Assembly: GCA_031266415.1 (NCBI GenBank)
Contig: JAISBB010000001.1
Span: 62,001-126,000, forward strand
Direction: 5' to 3'
DNA length: 64,000 bases
Source: Oscillospiraceae bacterium
Lineage (GTDB): Bacteria; Bacillota; Clostridia; Oscillospirales; Ruminococcaceae
The notes under the pieces are model-generated. The model saw only the letters and a list, made by a program, of their open reading frames with translations. It ran no database searches and was not told the DNA's origin. Position 1 is the stretch's first letter. The number at the start of each line of letters is the position of its first letter. The translations under genes and the position numbers were made by a program. Shown here in pieces: positions 55,694-64,000 of this stretch.

Positions 55694-56830
55694 CTAAGTT
55701 TCTCCAAATAAATTTTCAATTATTTTACAAATCTTTTCTGCAGCATCTGAAATTGCCATGGCCGCCATTTTTTCGCCCAAACAATCCAAAATTTTACGAT
55801 TCGTCATTAATAAATTTATCTCGCAAAGTAATCTTTCGTTCAACAAATCTTTCTCTTCTAAAACCAAACCCGCCCCTGACTTAGCGATTGCTGTAGCATT
55901 AAAAAGTTGATGATTGTTAGCCACATTAGGCGATGGAATTAAAATACACGCTTTGCCAGCAACTTGCAACTCCGCAATTGTCATTGCCCCTGCCCTTGAA
56001 ATAACAAGGTCTGCGGCAGAAATCAATGAAGGCAAATTGAAAATATATTTTCGCACATCTAGATTTTTGTGAGCACTCCAATCAAATCTATTATTTCGCA
56101 ACTTTGCAATAAAATCATGATAACCGATTTCTCCAGTTGCATGAACCCAATTAACTTTCCCCAGTTTCTCTATTTTTAAAAACACATCTGCAACAGCATT
56201 ATTTAAATTCCTTGCCCCAAGGCTCCCACCAAACGAAACAATTAAAAATTCACCTTCCGCAAAGCCAAGCTCTTCCTTTTTTCCCCCTGCTGCAGCAACC
56301 TGAAATGAACTGTCAACTGGATTCCCCACAACAAAAACATTAAAATTACGTTTAATCTGCACCCTTGCAGTTGCTGAAGCCAACAAAAGCACATCCACTT
56401 TATTTTTAAAAAGCCTTGTTGTTAACCCCAATATTTCATTTTGCTCGTGTATAATAGTTTTAATTTTCAGTTGGCAAGCTGCATGTAACACAGGTGCACA
56501 TACATACCCACCGGAAGCAAAAACTAAATCCGGTTGAAATTGCTGCAAAAGGCAACGGGCCTTATTAACTGACTTTACATAATCACAAAAGGTCTTCATG
56601 TTATTAATCTGATCTTTTACACTAAATTTGCGAGTAAAGCCAGAAACAGGAAGCCCTGCAAAAGCCACCTGTTCTTTTTTTGCTAATTTTTCTTCCAGCG
56701 ATGCCTTTTTCCCAATGTAAAGAACATCGAGACTCACACACCGCTTCCTCAACTCTTGAAAAACTACAAGCAATGGACTAATGTGCCCAGCCGTACCTCC
56801 ACCTGTTAAAACAATCTTTAATTTTTTCAC
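55694..56830 (-). CDS. murG: UDP-GlcNAc:lipid I transferase MurG
   Basis: 378 aa, GT28 family. LTGGGTAGHISPLLVV glycine loop, FVVGNPVD, and SFGGSLGARNLN plus SRAGAMTIAELQVAGKACILIPSP are the sugar-nucleotide and membrane-side motifs. It completes lipid II. First gene of the cluster murG-ftsQ-ftsZ-rsmH-ftsL. Confidence 0.96.
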   Translation of the reverse strand: MKKLKIVLTGGGTAGHISPLLVVFQELRKRCVSLDVLYIGKKASLEEKLAKKEQVAFAGLPVSGFTRKFSVKDQINNMKTFCDYVKSVNKARCLLQQFQPDLVFASGGYVCAPVLHAACQLKIKTIIHEQNEILGLTTRLFKNKVDVLLLASATARVQIKRNFNVFVVGNPVDSSFQVAAAGGKKEELGFAEGEFLIVSFGGSLGARNLNNAVADVFLKIEKLGKVNWVHATGEIGYHDFIAKLRNNRFDWSAHKNLDVRKYIFNLPSLISAADLVISRAGAMTIAELQVAGKACILIPSPNVANNHQLFNATAIAKSGAGLVLEEKDLLNERLLCEINLLMTNRKILDCLGEKMAAMAISDAAEKICKIIENLFGET

Positions 56831-56876
56831 GGCAGATTTTAATATCCCTCTCGCAACATAGTATATTTGTTTTTTT

Positions 56877-56885
56877 AGTATAACA
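56877..56885 (-). promoter_or_regulatory. extended -10 promoter upstream of murG
   Basis: Minus strand TGTTATACT (TGn plus TATACT) about 45 bases upstream of the murG start; -35 weak. The remaining spacer to the surface-protein stop (57046) contains nothing recognised apart from a TTGCAA-bounded inverted repeat. Confidence 0.4.
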
Positions 56886-57046
56886 CATTTTTACAACTTT
56901 TAAAATCATTTTTTCGGTCCAAAACCACAAAATTGAAAACCACAAAATCAACGGCACTAAATATTTGCAATTCCTGGCGTTGGCACTGTTGCAAAAACTT
57001 ACAATTCACTTGCAAAAAACACTTCTCAACACGATTGGTCGTTCCG

Positions 57047-60000
57047 CTAAGCTTTTTCCCCTGTTGTTGTGGTTGCAGTTTTACTTGCTGTCGTTACTGT
57101 AGCCTTACTTGGTGTTATGGTAGTAGTAGCTTTTGCTGTTGTGGTTACTGCAGAAGCGGTTTTCAACTTTGCCTTCCCAACTGCTTTTGTTACCTTGGCA
57201 GAGACAGATAACTTCATTAGTGAATTCGCATTTGCCGTGCATGTGCCAATTTTAACAATTTTTCCGGCTGAGTTAAGTGCACAAACTGTAAATTTTTTAT
57301 TTTTATCTGCTGCTTTTCCCTCTAAATATATTGTAGCTCCGCAACTAATTTTGCCAAGATTTCCCAAATCCAATAACATAATGTTAGCACTAAGACCATA
57401 ATCTTTTGGATCCAGCATCCACATTTTTAAATCAACAGTCCCTGTTGCCTTAGAAGCCAAAATCTCTGAGGCAAAAACAAAAGCCATGGTATTTTGCTCA
57501 TTCAAAACGACTCTGGAGGCTCCAGTCGCTTTCACCTCTTCTTGCAATGTTTTAAAATCCAAAACAAAACTTTTAATTTTCGATTCTTTATAGCTCTTAT
57601 TTGGCAAATTTAATGCTATTGGACATTCTTTCACTATGTAACTGTAATGTGTATCCTTAATTTTAAAAGTAACTTTGCCGTTACTCATTTCTTTACTGCT
57701 CAACACGGCAACTATTTTACCAGTAGAATCAATTTGATAAACTGTGCACGGTAAATTTATCTTAAGGGCTTGTGAAGCGGGATCTAACAAAACAAAAACT
57801 TCAAACTTAAATGGAAAAGTTTGTTTCCTGCCGAATGTTAATAATTGCAAATTTGTTCCATTCACAACGTTTTGGGGATATCTTTTTTTTGCATTTTCAA
57901 TAACTGAGCTTGATGAAACTACGTTTGTATTTAAATTTATCAGCCCTTGTTCAAGTATTTCTAGTGCTTTCTTTATTTCTTCTTCTGTAATTCCCACTGC
58001 TTGCTTTTCTTGAGCCGTCGTCTTGGCTGTTGCCGTTGTTTTTGTCGCTGCCGTAGTTGTGGTGGTTGTTGTTTTAGCTGGTGTTGTTGCAAAACGTAGG
58101 CTATTTCCTCTAGGAAAAGTCAAGTCTGGTTCAAAATATCGATGTGAATTTACATTCGCACTAACTTGCATCCCTATTTTAACTGCCGTTGCTGCCTTCG
58201 TTGTTGTTGTTTTAACTGTTGCCACCGTTGCTTTTGTTGCTGTTTTACCAGCTGTTTTTGCTGCTGCAGCAGCATTCTCAGCAGCTATACGTTCTTTTGC
58301 GGCTTCCAACAGACTTTCCACAGATAAGTCAAAACCCGAAATACGACTTTCCTCTTTATTAATGGACTGGGAACCAAAGATACTCTTACTGTTCGGGTTA
58401 CGCAATATCTTTTCAAAAGACTTTCTAAATTCAGAAAGCGCAAATTCACCATGGTCATTATTCTTAACCGACTTACCGTCGATTATAAGATGTGTTCTAT
58501 CTGGGTTCGCTATCCCACCGGCGCCACTAGCATTGGCAGAGCTGCCAGAAGAACCACCAGAGCTGCCAGAAGAATCACCAGAGCCACCAGAAGAATCACC
58601 AGAGGGCAACAACTTTACGTTAACAGTAAACTCAAAATTACCCATGGGGTTTGAGGCAGAAACAGTATATGAACCGCTCTCTTCTGGTGTAAAGAAAACC
58701 TCAAAATGAGAACCAACATTTTTCAATTCCCAAATAATTGGGTTACCATTGGAATCAACGAGCTCAGGGGGCTTACCTTCTTCTGCACCTATAACAACAA
58801 ATTTCACAGAGTCTCCAGGCTCAAAGTTAGTTGGATTGTTCGGATCAATTGGGGTCATAGTCCCATCTTCGTCAACCTTATATGCAAAAATAACTAACCC
58901 AGCCTCATTTAAGTATATGTGAGTTTTTCCACAAAGGTGATTATTGACATCATATAACGCCAACCAGTAATGATTTTCTTTCACCACCGGTACATTAACT
59001 CTGTAAACCCCTGTGCTAGTGGTGGGGAATGTTTTTTCTGCGGCCGAAAGCGTAAGTAAACCGTCAAAAGCAGAAACATCGCGTGTTACTCTAGTGGGTT
59101 CACTTTTCGATATGTGAATATCACTAGCAAGAGAAACAGGCCGTGCAGAGCGAAAATCAAGCAATTTAGCGCTTACCGGTTCAATTCCATTTGTTGCAAC
59201 ATACACAGTTGCATTGGTCCAAAATCTCGGCGACTCTGGATGAATTCCATTTGCTAGCGTAACGGTTTCTGCTAAATGACCACTTGCAGTCAACTGCAGG
59301 CTTTCGTCAGAATAAACATCAGCATCCGGCAACACTATGTGTGCCTTTGTTGTTTGTTTAAGTGAATAGGTCGGCAGTAAATTACAAATCAAATCACTTG
59401 GGCCCAAATCGGTACGCAAACCCCAATTAGTTGCAGCCCTCCACACAGGTGGCAAACCAAACAAAACATTCGATTTGTTTTCATACACTATTTTGTGAAG
59501 GTTCACACCATCTTCTAACTTCAATTCGCCGTAAATCCGCGGTGTTACGCCCTGCAAAAATATGTCAAAATTTTCATCTTGAACATAATCACTTGTTATT
59601 TTATTCCCATGGAATTGACAACTGTCAAAAATACAAGGGGCAGAATTATATATGTCATTACCCTGGGCAGCCATGTTTGGCCCAACCCCAAGGTGGGCTT
59701 TTTCTGCTTCGCACAACAGATGTGCGCTCTCCACATCCACTGGGTTTGTAAAATCGAAAGAAGAAAATCCTGAGCCCCAATCAAGTTGATCACGGTCGAA
59801 AAAGTAAAGCTCAACCATATTACTTGACCCTACCGGTCCAAGTAACCAATTATCCCAAGCATCAACAATGCGTTTCACTTCATCTTCTACCGCACCAACA
59901 GTAGATGAATCTATAAACCATGGGAAATTCATGTAAGCAATTTTACTGTGGCGCGACTTTGCTATATTTTGTGCATCCCGGACATTAATTTCAATCCAAT

Positions 60001-61930
60001 CGTTTTTCGCTTGATTTAAAACACTCACACCTACTGAAAATTGTGAAGCGGCTAGTGCTTGCAAACCCGTTTCACTTTCCACATTCTCACTAAATTGCGT
60101 TTTCGTAAGAGAACAAATACAATCTGGCACTCCACTTAACTTATCTACCAAACCGTAAAGTAAAACTGGTTTCGGCATGTTTGACAATATATTTGGCAGC
60201 TCTTTTCTTAATACCTTCTTAATATTTAGCATATTTAAATCAGCTAAATTCCCTGTTTTAAGCAAATTAGTAAAACTTTGCGCACCTGTATCACTAAAGC
60301 CTACAGCTTTCAACAAACTTTCAATATTGGGTATATTTGTGCCACCAGTTACAGCACCATTCAACAATCCTTTAAGGCTTTGCAAATCTGTAGCACTAAA
60401 GCCAGCGGTTCCCAAAACATCTTTCATATTTGGTATTGTACCGCTAATTATAGCACCAGCTAATAATTCTTTAAGGTTTTTCACGTTTGTGGAACTTAAG
60501 CCTGCCGCTTCCATCAAACCTTTCGTGTTTAACATGTTTGCGCCATCAGTTACAGCACCATTCAACAATCCTTTAAGGCTTTGCACGTCTGTGAAATTGC
60601 TTTCCATTCCCATCAAATCTTTAATAGTTGGTACATTTACTGTATCAATTTTCAAATCTTTTACACTACTTATTAAATCAGAAAAATCTGCAGATTCACT
60701 AAGTTGTTTTTCTAAAATTTCCGCGGCTTTTTCCAACTTGGCAGGGTTAACACCAATTAAATCGTAATAATTGTAAATTGCAAACAACAAACGCAAAAAG
60801 TGAGAATCACTAGAAAAATTAACATTGAAAGCTTTTTCAAAGAAATCCACAATGCAAAGAAGACTATCTTTGTCCGCCATATTTACAATACTGCGATTGT
60901 TTGTTTGTGGGAGTGCTAAATTAAAAAGGCTAAGATCTTTGCACCTACGGTTATATTCAGAAAACGCTAGCAACGGCTGCACAAGTAACGCTTTTTTCTT
61001 GGCACGTTCTTTCCCCAAGTTAAATAAACGAAAAACAGACAAAATTTTGTCTATTCCTCCATCGCCGGTACTTCCTGAATTAATGCCCCAAAAATCTTCT
61101 AACTCTTTCTTCGAAGGTTCTAGTTCTTCATTTATTTCTTCAAGTAAAGTCGAACATCCATTGAAAAGTCCGCCACCATTCCCACTTGCCATGTTCCCGT
61201 GAATTGCAAGTTCAAAAGAATAAAAAGCTCCTTCATTTGCAATTCCACCGCCATTTCCTGCACAATAATCGTTATTCTCCATACGACCTTTGGCCTGGTT
61301 CCCGTTAACGGAAGATTTAATTAAAAACAGTCGTCCTCTGTTGTAAATCCCACCACCGTCTCCATATGCCACGTTATTCTTTACCTTACAACCATATAAC
61401 CAAGTCCAGCCGCTATTATGAATCGTACCACCATCACCCTGTACTTCATTACCACTAAAAACACACTCTCTTGCAACAAAAACTCCACCAAATTTTACAG
61501 TTACTTCTGGTTGACAAAAAAATGGCCCATCACTCCGGCAAGGAATTGCACCATTTAAGTGCACTCCATCTAAGAACAATATTCCATGAACATCAAAAAA
61601 AGATCCTGTAAATGGGCTTAATACTTCTTCATTACGGCTAATTTCAACACCTGAATTTTGACCCGTTATGAGAATAAATTTGCCAACAGGCACATTTATC
61701 TCCCCTGTTAATTCAACATTCGCAGTAAGCACAATTTCTGTTCTTACATAAGATTCAGCACTATTAATTGCATTTTGAAGCTCCACAGCAGTTGCAACAT
61801 TCACGCCGTTCCTCAAAGCAAAACTTTGCGAGGGAAGTAAACTCACAGATACACAAACAGATAAAAAAGTAGCTAGAAATCTTTTTTTCAACCGTTCAAG
61901 CAATAATATAATCTCTGCCCACATTTTCAT
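57047..61930 (-). CDS. giant secreted protein with Pmp-like beta-helix repeats
   Basis: About 1627 aa from the ATG at 61930, behind GAGGAAGGA. Signal peptide (LKKRFLATFLSVCVSVSLLPSQSFA). Residues ~50-280 form a right-handed beta-helix with GGTIHN, GGGIYN, GGGIAN and GGGLFN repeats like Chlamydia Pmp proteins. Residues ~450-600 hold four 33-34-aa repeats. Later come an Ig-like domain (ESGSYTVSASNPMGNFEFTVNV), a Gly/Ser linker, Ala/Thr/Lys-rich tracts, a second globular region, and a Thr-rich C-terminus ending GEKA. No LPxTG, SLH or membrane anchor. Probably an adhesin or envelope protein; function inferred only from architecture. Confidence 0.8.
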   Translation of the reverse strand: MKMWAEIILLLERLKKRFLATFLSVCVSVSLLPSQSFALRNGVNVATAVELQNAINSAESYVRTEIVLTANVELTGEINVPVGKFILITGQNSGVEISRNEEVLSPFTGSFFDVHGILFLDGVHLNGAIPCRSDGPFFCQPEVTVKFGGVFVARECVFSGNEVQGDGGTIHNSGWTWLYGCKVKNNVAYGDGGGIYNRGRLFLIKSSVNGNQAKGRMENNDYCAGNGGGIANEGAFYSFELAIHGNMASGNGGGLFNGCSTLLEEINEELEPSKKELEDFWGINSGSTGDGGIDKILSVFRLFNLGKERAKKKALLVQPLLAFSEYNRRCKDLSLFNLALPQTNNRSIVNMADKDSLLCIVDFFEKAFNVNFSSDSHFLRLLFAIYNYYDLIGVNPAKLEKAAEILEKQLSESADFSDLISSVKDLKIDTVNVPTIKDLMGMESNFTDVQSLKGLLNGAVTDGANMLNTKGLMEAAGLSSTNVKNLKELLAGAIISGTIPNMKDVLGTAGFSATDLQSLKGLLNGAVTGGTNIPNIESLLKAVGFSDTGAQSFTNLLKTGNLADLNMLNIKKVLRKELPNILSNMPKPVLLYGLVDKLSGVPDCICSLTKTQFSENVESETGLQALAASQFSVGVSVLNQAKNDWIEINVRDAQNIAKSRHSKIAYMNFPWFIDSSTVGAVEDEVKRIVDAWDNWLLGPVGSSNMVELYFFDRDQLDWGSGFSSFDFTNPVDVESAHLLCEAEKAHLGVGPNMAAQGNDIYNSAPCIFDSCQFHGNKITSDYVQDENFDIFLQGVTPRIYGELKLEDGVNLHKIVYENKSNVLFGLPPVWRAATNWGLRTDLGPSDLICNLLPTYSLKQTTKAHIVLPDADVYSDESLQLTASGHLAETVTLANGIHPESPRFWTNATVYVATNGIEPVSAKLLDFRSARPVSLASDIHISKSEPTRVTRDVSAFDGLLTLSAAEKTFPTTSTGVYRVNVPVVKENHYWLALYDVNNHLCGKTHIYLNEAGLVIFAYKVDEDGTMTPIDPNNPTNFEPGDSVKFVVIGAEEGKPPELVDSNGNPIIWELKNVGSHFEVFFTPEESGSYTVSASNPMGNFEFTVNVKLLPSGDSSGGSGDSSGSSGGSSGSSANASGAGGIANPDRTHLIIDGKSVKNNDHGEFALSEFRKSFEKILRNPNSKSIFGSQSINKEESRISGFDLSVESLLEAAKERIAAENAAAAAKTAGKTATKATVATVKTTTTKAATAVKIGMQVSANVNSHRYFEPDLTFPRGNSLRFATTPAKTTTTTTTAATKTTATAKTTAQEKQAVGITEEEIKKALEILEQGLINLNTNVVSSSSVIENAKKRYPQNVVNGTNLQLLTFGRKQTFPFKFEVFVLLDPASQALKINLPCTVYQIDSTGKIVAVLSSKEMSNGKVTFKIKDTHYSYIVKECPIALNLPNKSYKESKIKSFVLDFKTLQEEVKATGASRVVLNEQNTMAFVFASEILASKATGTVDLKMWMLDPKDYGLSANIMLLDLGNLGKISCGATIYLEGKAADKNKKFTVCALNSAGKIVKIGTCTANANSLMKLSVSAKVTKAVGKAKLKTASAVTTTAKATTTITPSKATVTTASKTATTTTGEKA
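60205..60630 (-). repeat. four 33-34-aa repeats in the giant secreted protein
   Basis: Consecutive units align as MGMESNFTDVQSLKGLLNGA, MEAAGLSSTNVKNLKELLAG, LGTAGFSATDLQSLKGLLNG and LKAVGFSDTGAQSFTNLLKT, each closing with an xPNxKxL-type turn. At DNA level two units share long identical stretches (AACAATCCTTTAAGGCTTTG), which shows recent amplification. Predicted helical hairpins. Confidence 0.88.
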
Positions 61931-62065
61931 TCCTTCCTCACCCCTACCTGAAAATAGATGCATTGTTAATTTGTATAATAACATATATTCCATAATTTTT
62001 CAATCATATTTGAAAATATTTTAGCAAATTGCACCGTAAGTTTTATTTAGCTATAATAGATAAGC

Positions 62066-62107
62066 AAAAAAATAAAACGGACATTGTCAAAACACAATAC
62101 CCGTTTT
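62066..62107 (-). terminator. rho-independent terminator after metK
   Basis: Minus strand 14-bp stem AAAACGGGTATTGT/ACAATGTCCGTTTT with two G-T pairs, 6-nt loop, then ATTTTTTT. About 40 bases past the metK stop. The surface-protein promoter must lie in the AT-rich bases after it; none is convincing. Confidence 0.9.
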
Positions 62108-62147
62108 CAAACTGTATCTCACTTTTCACATAAATACTAATTCTTTT

Positions 62148-63350
62148 TCAACTGCTACATACAAAATCAAATTTCGATAGAACTAAACTTTGTATCTCTA
62201 AAACTTTATCTCGCTTTTCCCACAAAACCCCGATATCTTCCCTGCCAAAATGCCCATAAGCAGCAAGTTTTCTATATATTGGTTTTTTTAAATCTAAAGC
62301 TGTAATAATCGCCGAAGGTCTAAAATCAAACAATTCATTTATGACCTCAACAAGTTGGCTATCAGCTAATTTCCCAGTTCCAAATGTATTAACCAACACA
62401 GAAACAGGATTGGCAACACCAATTGCATAAGCAAGCTGTAACTCACACTTTTCCGCCAAACCACTTGCAACTATATTCTTCGCCACATAGCGTGCCATAT
62501 ATGCAGCTGATCTGTCAACTTTTGTTGGGTCCTTGCCAGAAAATGCACCACCACCATGCCGTGAATAACCACCATATGTATCAACGATAATTTTTCTGCC
62601 TGTAAGTCCACTGTCTGCTTGCGGCCCACCAAAAACAAATCGGCCTGTGGGGTTAATATGAAATTTTGTTTTCTCAGACAAAAAACCTGCCGGAATAGCA
62701 ACTCTAATTACTTTTTCAATAATATCTTTTTTAATTTGTTTATTTTCAATGTTGGCTTCATGTTGAGAAGAAATCACCACGGTTTCAACTCCAATTGGCT
62801 TACCATCCTCATAAAGCACTGTAACTTGCGACTTGCCATCTGGCTTCAAATACGGAATAATTCCTTCTTTTCTTACTTTCGTTAATCTTTTTGTTAAAGC
62901 ATGTGCTAACAAAATGGGTAATGGCATTAATTCTGCTGTTTCATTGCATGCAAATCCAAACATCATTCCCTGGTCACCAGCCCCATTGCTACTTCCAATC
63001 CCATCTTCTCGCTGCTCAATTGACTTATCAACACCACCAGAAATATCAACAGATTGTTCCCCAATTGAAGTAATTATTGCACAAGTATCGAATCCAAAAC
63101 CACAAGTGCTTCCATCATACCCAATCAACTTCAACGTGTTTCTCACAATTTTGGGGATATCAACATACTCACGGGTTGTTATCTCCCCCACCACAAAAAC
63201 CGCACCTGTTGTTACCATGGTTTCGCAAGCAACACGCCCATCAGGGTCAACTTCCAAAATCGCATCTAAAATTGCATCAGAAATTTGATCACATATCTTA
63301 TCTGGGTGCCCTTCAGTAACCGATTCAGACGTAAATAGACTCAAATTCAT
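62148..63350 (-). CDS. metK: S-adenosylmethionine synthetase
   Basis: 400 aa from the ATG at 63350 ([20 protein letters not shown]); the tracked start adds 7 codons. ATP/methionine sites [17 protein letters not shown] and [19 protein letters not shown] are intact. It supplies SAM for RsmH and RlmB. It lies immediately behind a PTS EIIA gene with no leader space, so the SAM riboswitch often found before clostridial metK is not here. Confidence 0.97.
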   Translation of the reverse strand: MNLSLFTSESVTEGHPDKICDQISDAILDAILEVDPDGRVACETMVTTGAVFVVGEITTREYVDIPKIVRNTLKLIGYDGSTCGFGFDTCAIITSIGEQSVDISGGVDKSIEQREDGIGSSNGAGDQGMMFGFACNETAELMPLPILLAHALTKRLTKVRKEGIIPYLKPDGKSQVTVLYEDGKPIGVETVVISSQHEANIENKQIKKDIIEKVIRVAIPAGFLSEKTKFHINPTGRFVFGGPQADSGLTGRKIIVDTYGGYSRHGGGAFSGKDPTKVDRSAAYMARYVAKNIVASGLAEKCELQLAYAIGVANPVSVLVNTFGTGKLADSQLVEVINELFDFRPSAIITALDLKKPIYRKLAAYGHFGREDIGVLWEKRDKVLEIQSLVLSKFDFVCSS

Positions 63351-63371
63351 AACTTCTTCACTTTCTGGCAA

Positions 63372-63848
63372 TCACGATATCGTAAACAGCCGATCTAATT
63401 TATTAACGAATATTTTATCTGTTTTACATAGTTTAGCAGATTTGTTCCCCATTAAAATTATTGGCGTGAGAATCTTTTTTTCGCTCTTAATCACTTCCTC
63501 TAAATTCATTTCCGCTATAACATCTCCACACTTAATACATTGTCCTTCCGAAACAAAACATTTTATTGCCGCACTTCCCAAATAAACTGTATCTAACCCC
63601 ATATGCACCATTATGGATATTCTGTCATTAACCTTTATTGTAACGGTATGGCGTGTTTTTGCAACGTGAATCACTTCACCATTTACAGGAGCTACAAAAA
63701 CCCCATCAGATGGTTCAATTGCCAAACCATCTCCAATAATCTTGTCCCGAAAAACTTCATCTTCCAATTCAAAAAGTGGAATTACTCGACCATCTGCGGG
63801 TGCCAAAATTTCAATGGGCGCGCTACTAACAAACCTCATCAAATCCAT
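63372..63848 (-). CDS. PTS glucose-type EIIA protein
   Basis: About 158 aa. IEILAPADGRVIPLFELEDEVFRDKIIGDGLAIEPSDG and the phospho-His loop ISIMVHMGLDTVYLG are the glucose-family EIIA (Crr) pattern; EIIA passes phosphate from HPr to EIIB. Start uncertain: ATG at 63848 or 63839, both overlapping the end of the EIIB gene. The frame is open further upstream to 63923, so EIIA may once have been fused to EIIBC. Followed directly by metK. Confidence 0.88.
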   Translation of the reverse strand: MDLMRFVSSAPIEILAPADGRVIPLFELEDEVFRDKIIGDGLAIEPSDGVFVAPVNGEVIHVAKTRHTVTIKVNDRISIMVHMGLDTVYLGSAAIKCFVSEGQCIKCGDVIAEMNLEEVIKSEKKILTPIILMGNKSAKLCKTDKIFVNKLDRLFTIS

Positions 63849-64000
63849 AACCCACATTACCTCTTTCCAACTCATTGGATTTACTGCAAAACATAATCTT
63901 ATCCATTTCCTCAAAAAGATCACTCACGCCCAGTCCAATAATAACTTGAACATAATTACTTCCAATATTGCTCACCCCAAGTGCTCCTATTTTTAAAATC
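63826..64000 (-). CDS. PTS EIIB(C) protein, C-terminal end, cut by window edge
   Basis: Not in the ORF track because it runs off the window. The last 57 codons read ILKIGALGVSNIGSNYVQVI then IGLGVSDLFEEMDK, matching the end of glucose/GlcNAc-family EIIB domains (lGasGv...vQvifG). It stops with TAG at 63826, inside the EIIA reading frame. Upstream EIIC and EIIB would lie beyond 64000. Confidence 0.75.
   Translation of the reverse strand, partial: ILKIGALGVSNIGSNYVQVIIGLGVSDLFEEMDKIMFCSKSNELERGNVGYGFDEVC

Noticed and set aside
58023-58709. 228-aa plus-strand ORF rich in Val and Ala
   Set aside because: It is the antisense shadow of the Thr/Ala/Gly/Ser-rich parts of the secreted protein.
57047-61930. 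Autotransporter reading of the Pmp-like protein
   Set aside because: The C-terminus is Thr-rich and ends GEKA with no beta-barrel pattern, and the genome otherwise looks Gram-positive.

Overview
The window is AT-rich bacterial DNA using the standard code (TGA is a stop, for example in rplT). It looks like a Gram-positive clostridial genome. The evidence is the order of the complete S10-spc-alpha ribosomal operon, a small KOW protein between map and infA, ireB, a CdaR-type regulator beside ftsEX, gmk followed by rpoZ, IF3 with an ATT start, and many TTG/GTG starts. Several pathways look compacted or rearranged (scattered dcw genes, ackA without pta, gyrB and dnaN away from dnaA/recF). This, with two large secreted proteins, suggests a host-associated or reduced-genome clostridium, perhaps of the Oscillospiraceae type. 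The taxonomy is inference, not a search result. I saw no CRISPR array, insertion sequence or prophage.

Layout. 1-1114: the 5' part of rpsO (minus), tRNA-Trp and tRNA-Glu (plus), and an unexplained gap of about 450 bp. 1132-16879 (minus): rpsJ through rplQ with secY, adk, map, the KOW gene, infA and rpoA, driven by a consensus promoter at 16975-17003. 17050-22422 (minus): a possible 45-aa membrane peptide, dnaE, era, ybeY, tRNA-Pro and tRNA-Thr. 22762-25194 (minus): a secreted S9 prolyl-oligopeptidase-type enzyme. 25406-26799 (plus): infC-rpmI-rplT with its own promoter, leader hairpin and terminator. 26816-29102 (minus): a small helical protein, a TIM-barrel protein and a histidine-kinase-like protein without the H-box histidine. 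29319-32174 (plus): uvrA. 32359-39923 (minus): gyrB, ackA, cdaR, ftsE, ftsX and an EnvC/PcsB-like M23 peptidase. 40107-46625 (plus): an OmpR-type regulator, dnaN, a YcxB-like membrane protein, ireB, cls and a PriA without helicase motifs. 46687-56830 (minus): murG, ftsQ, ftsZ, rsmH, ftsL, gmk, rpoZ, rlmB, a P-type-ATPase-like protein without its phosphorylation motif, and glmS. 57047-61930 (minus): a secreted protein of about 1630 aa with beta-helix repeats, 33-34-aa repeats and Thr/Ala-rich tracts. 62148-64000 (minus): metK behind a PTS EIIA gene and the C-terminus of an EIIB(C) protein.

Two themes stand out. First, three long intact genes (priA, the P-type-ATPase-like gene and the kinase-like gene) keep their scaffold but have lost catalytic signatures. 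That suggests structural or regulatory reuse. Second, short tandem or 3'-end duplications recur: rpsK, rplT, dnaE, the rplV leader and the surface-protein repeats. No single operon here is clearly a new defence or metabolic system; the pseudo-enzymes and the large secreted proteins are the most unusual content.
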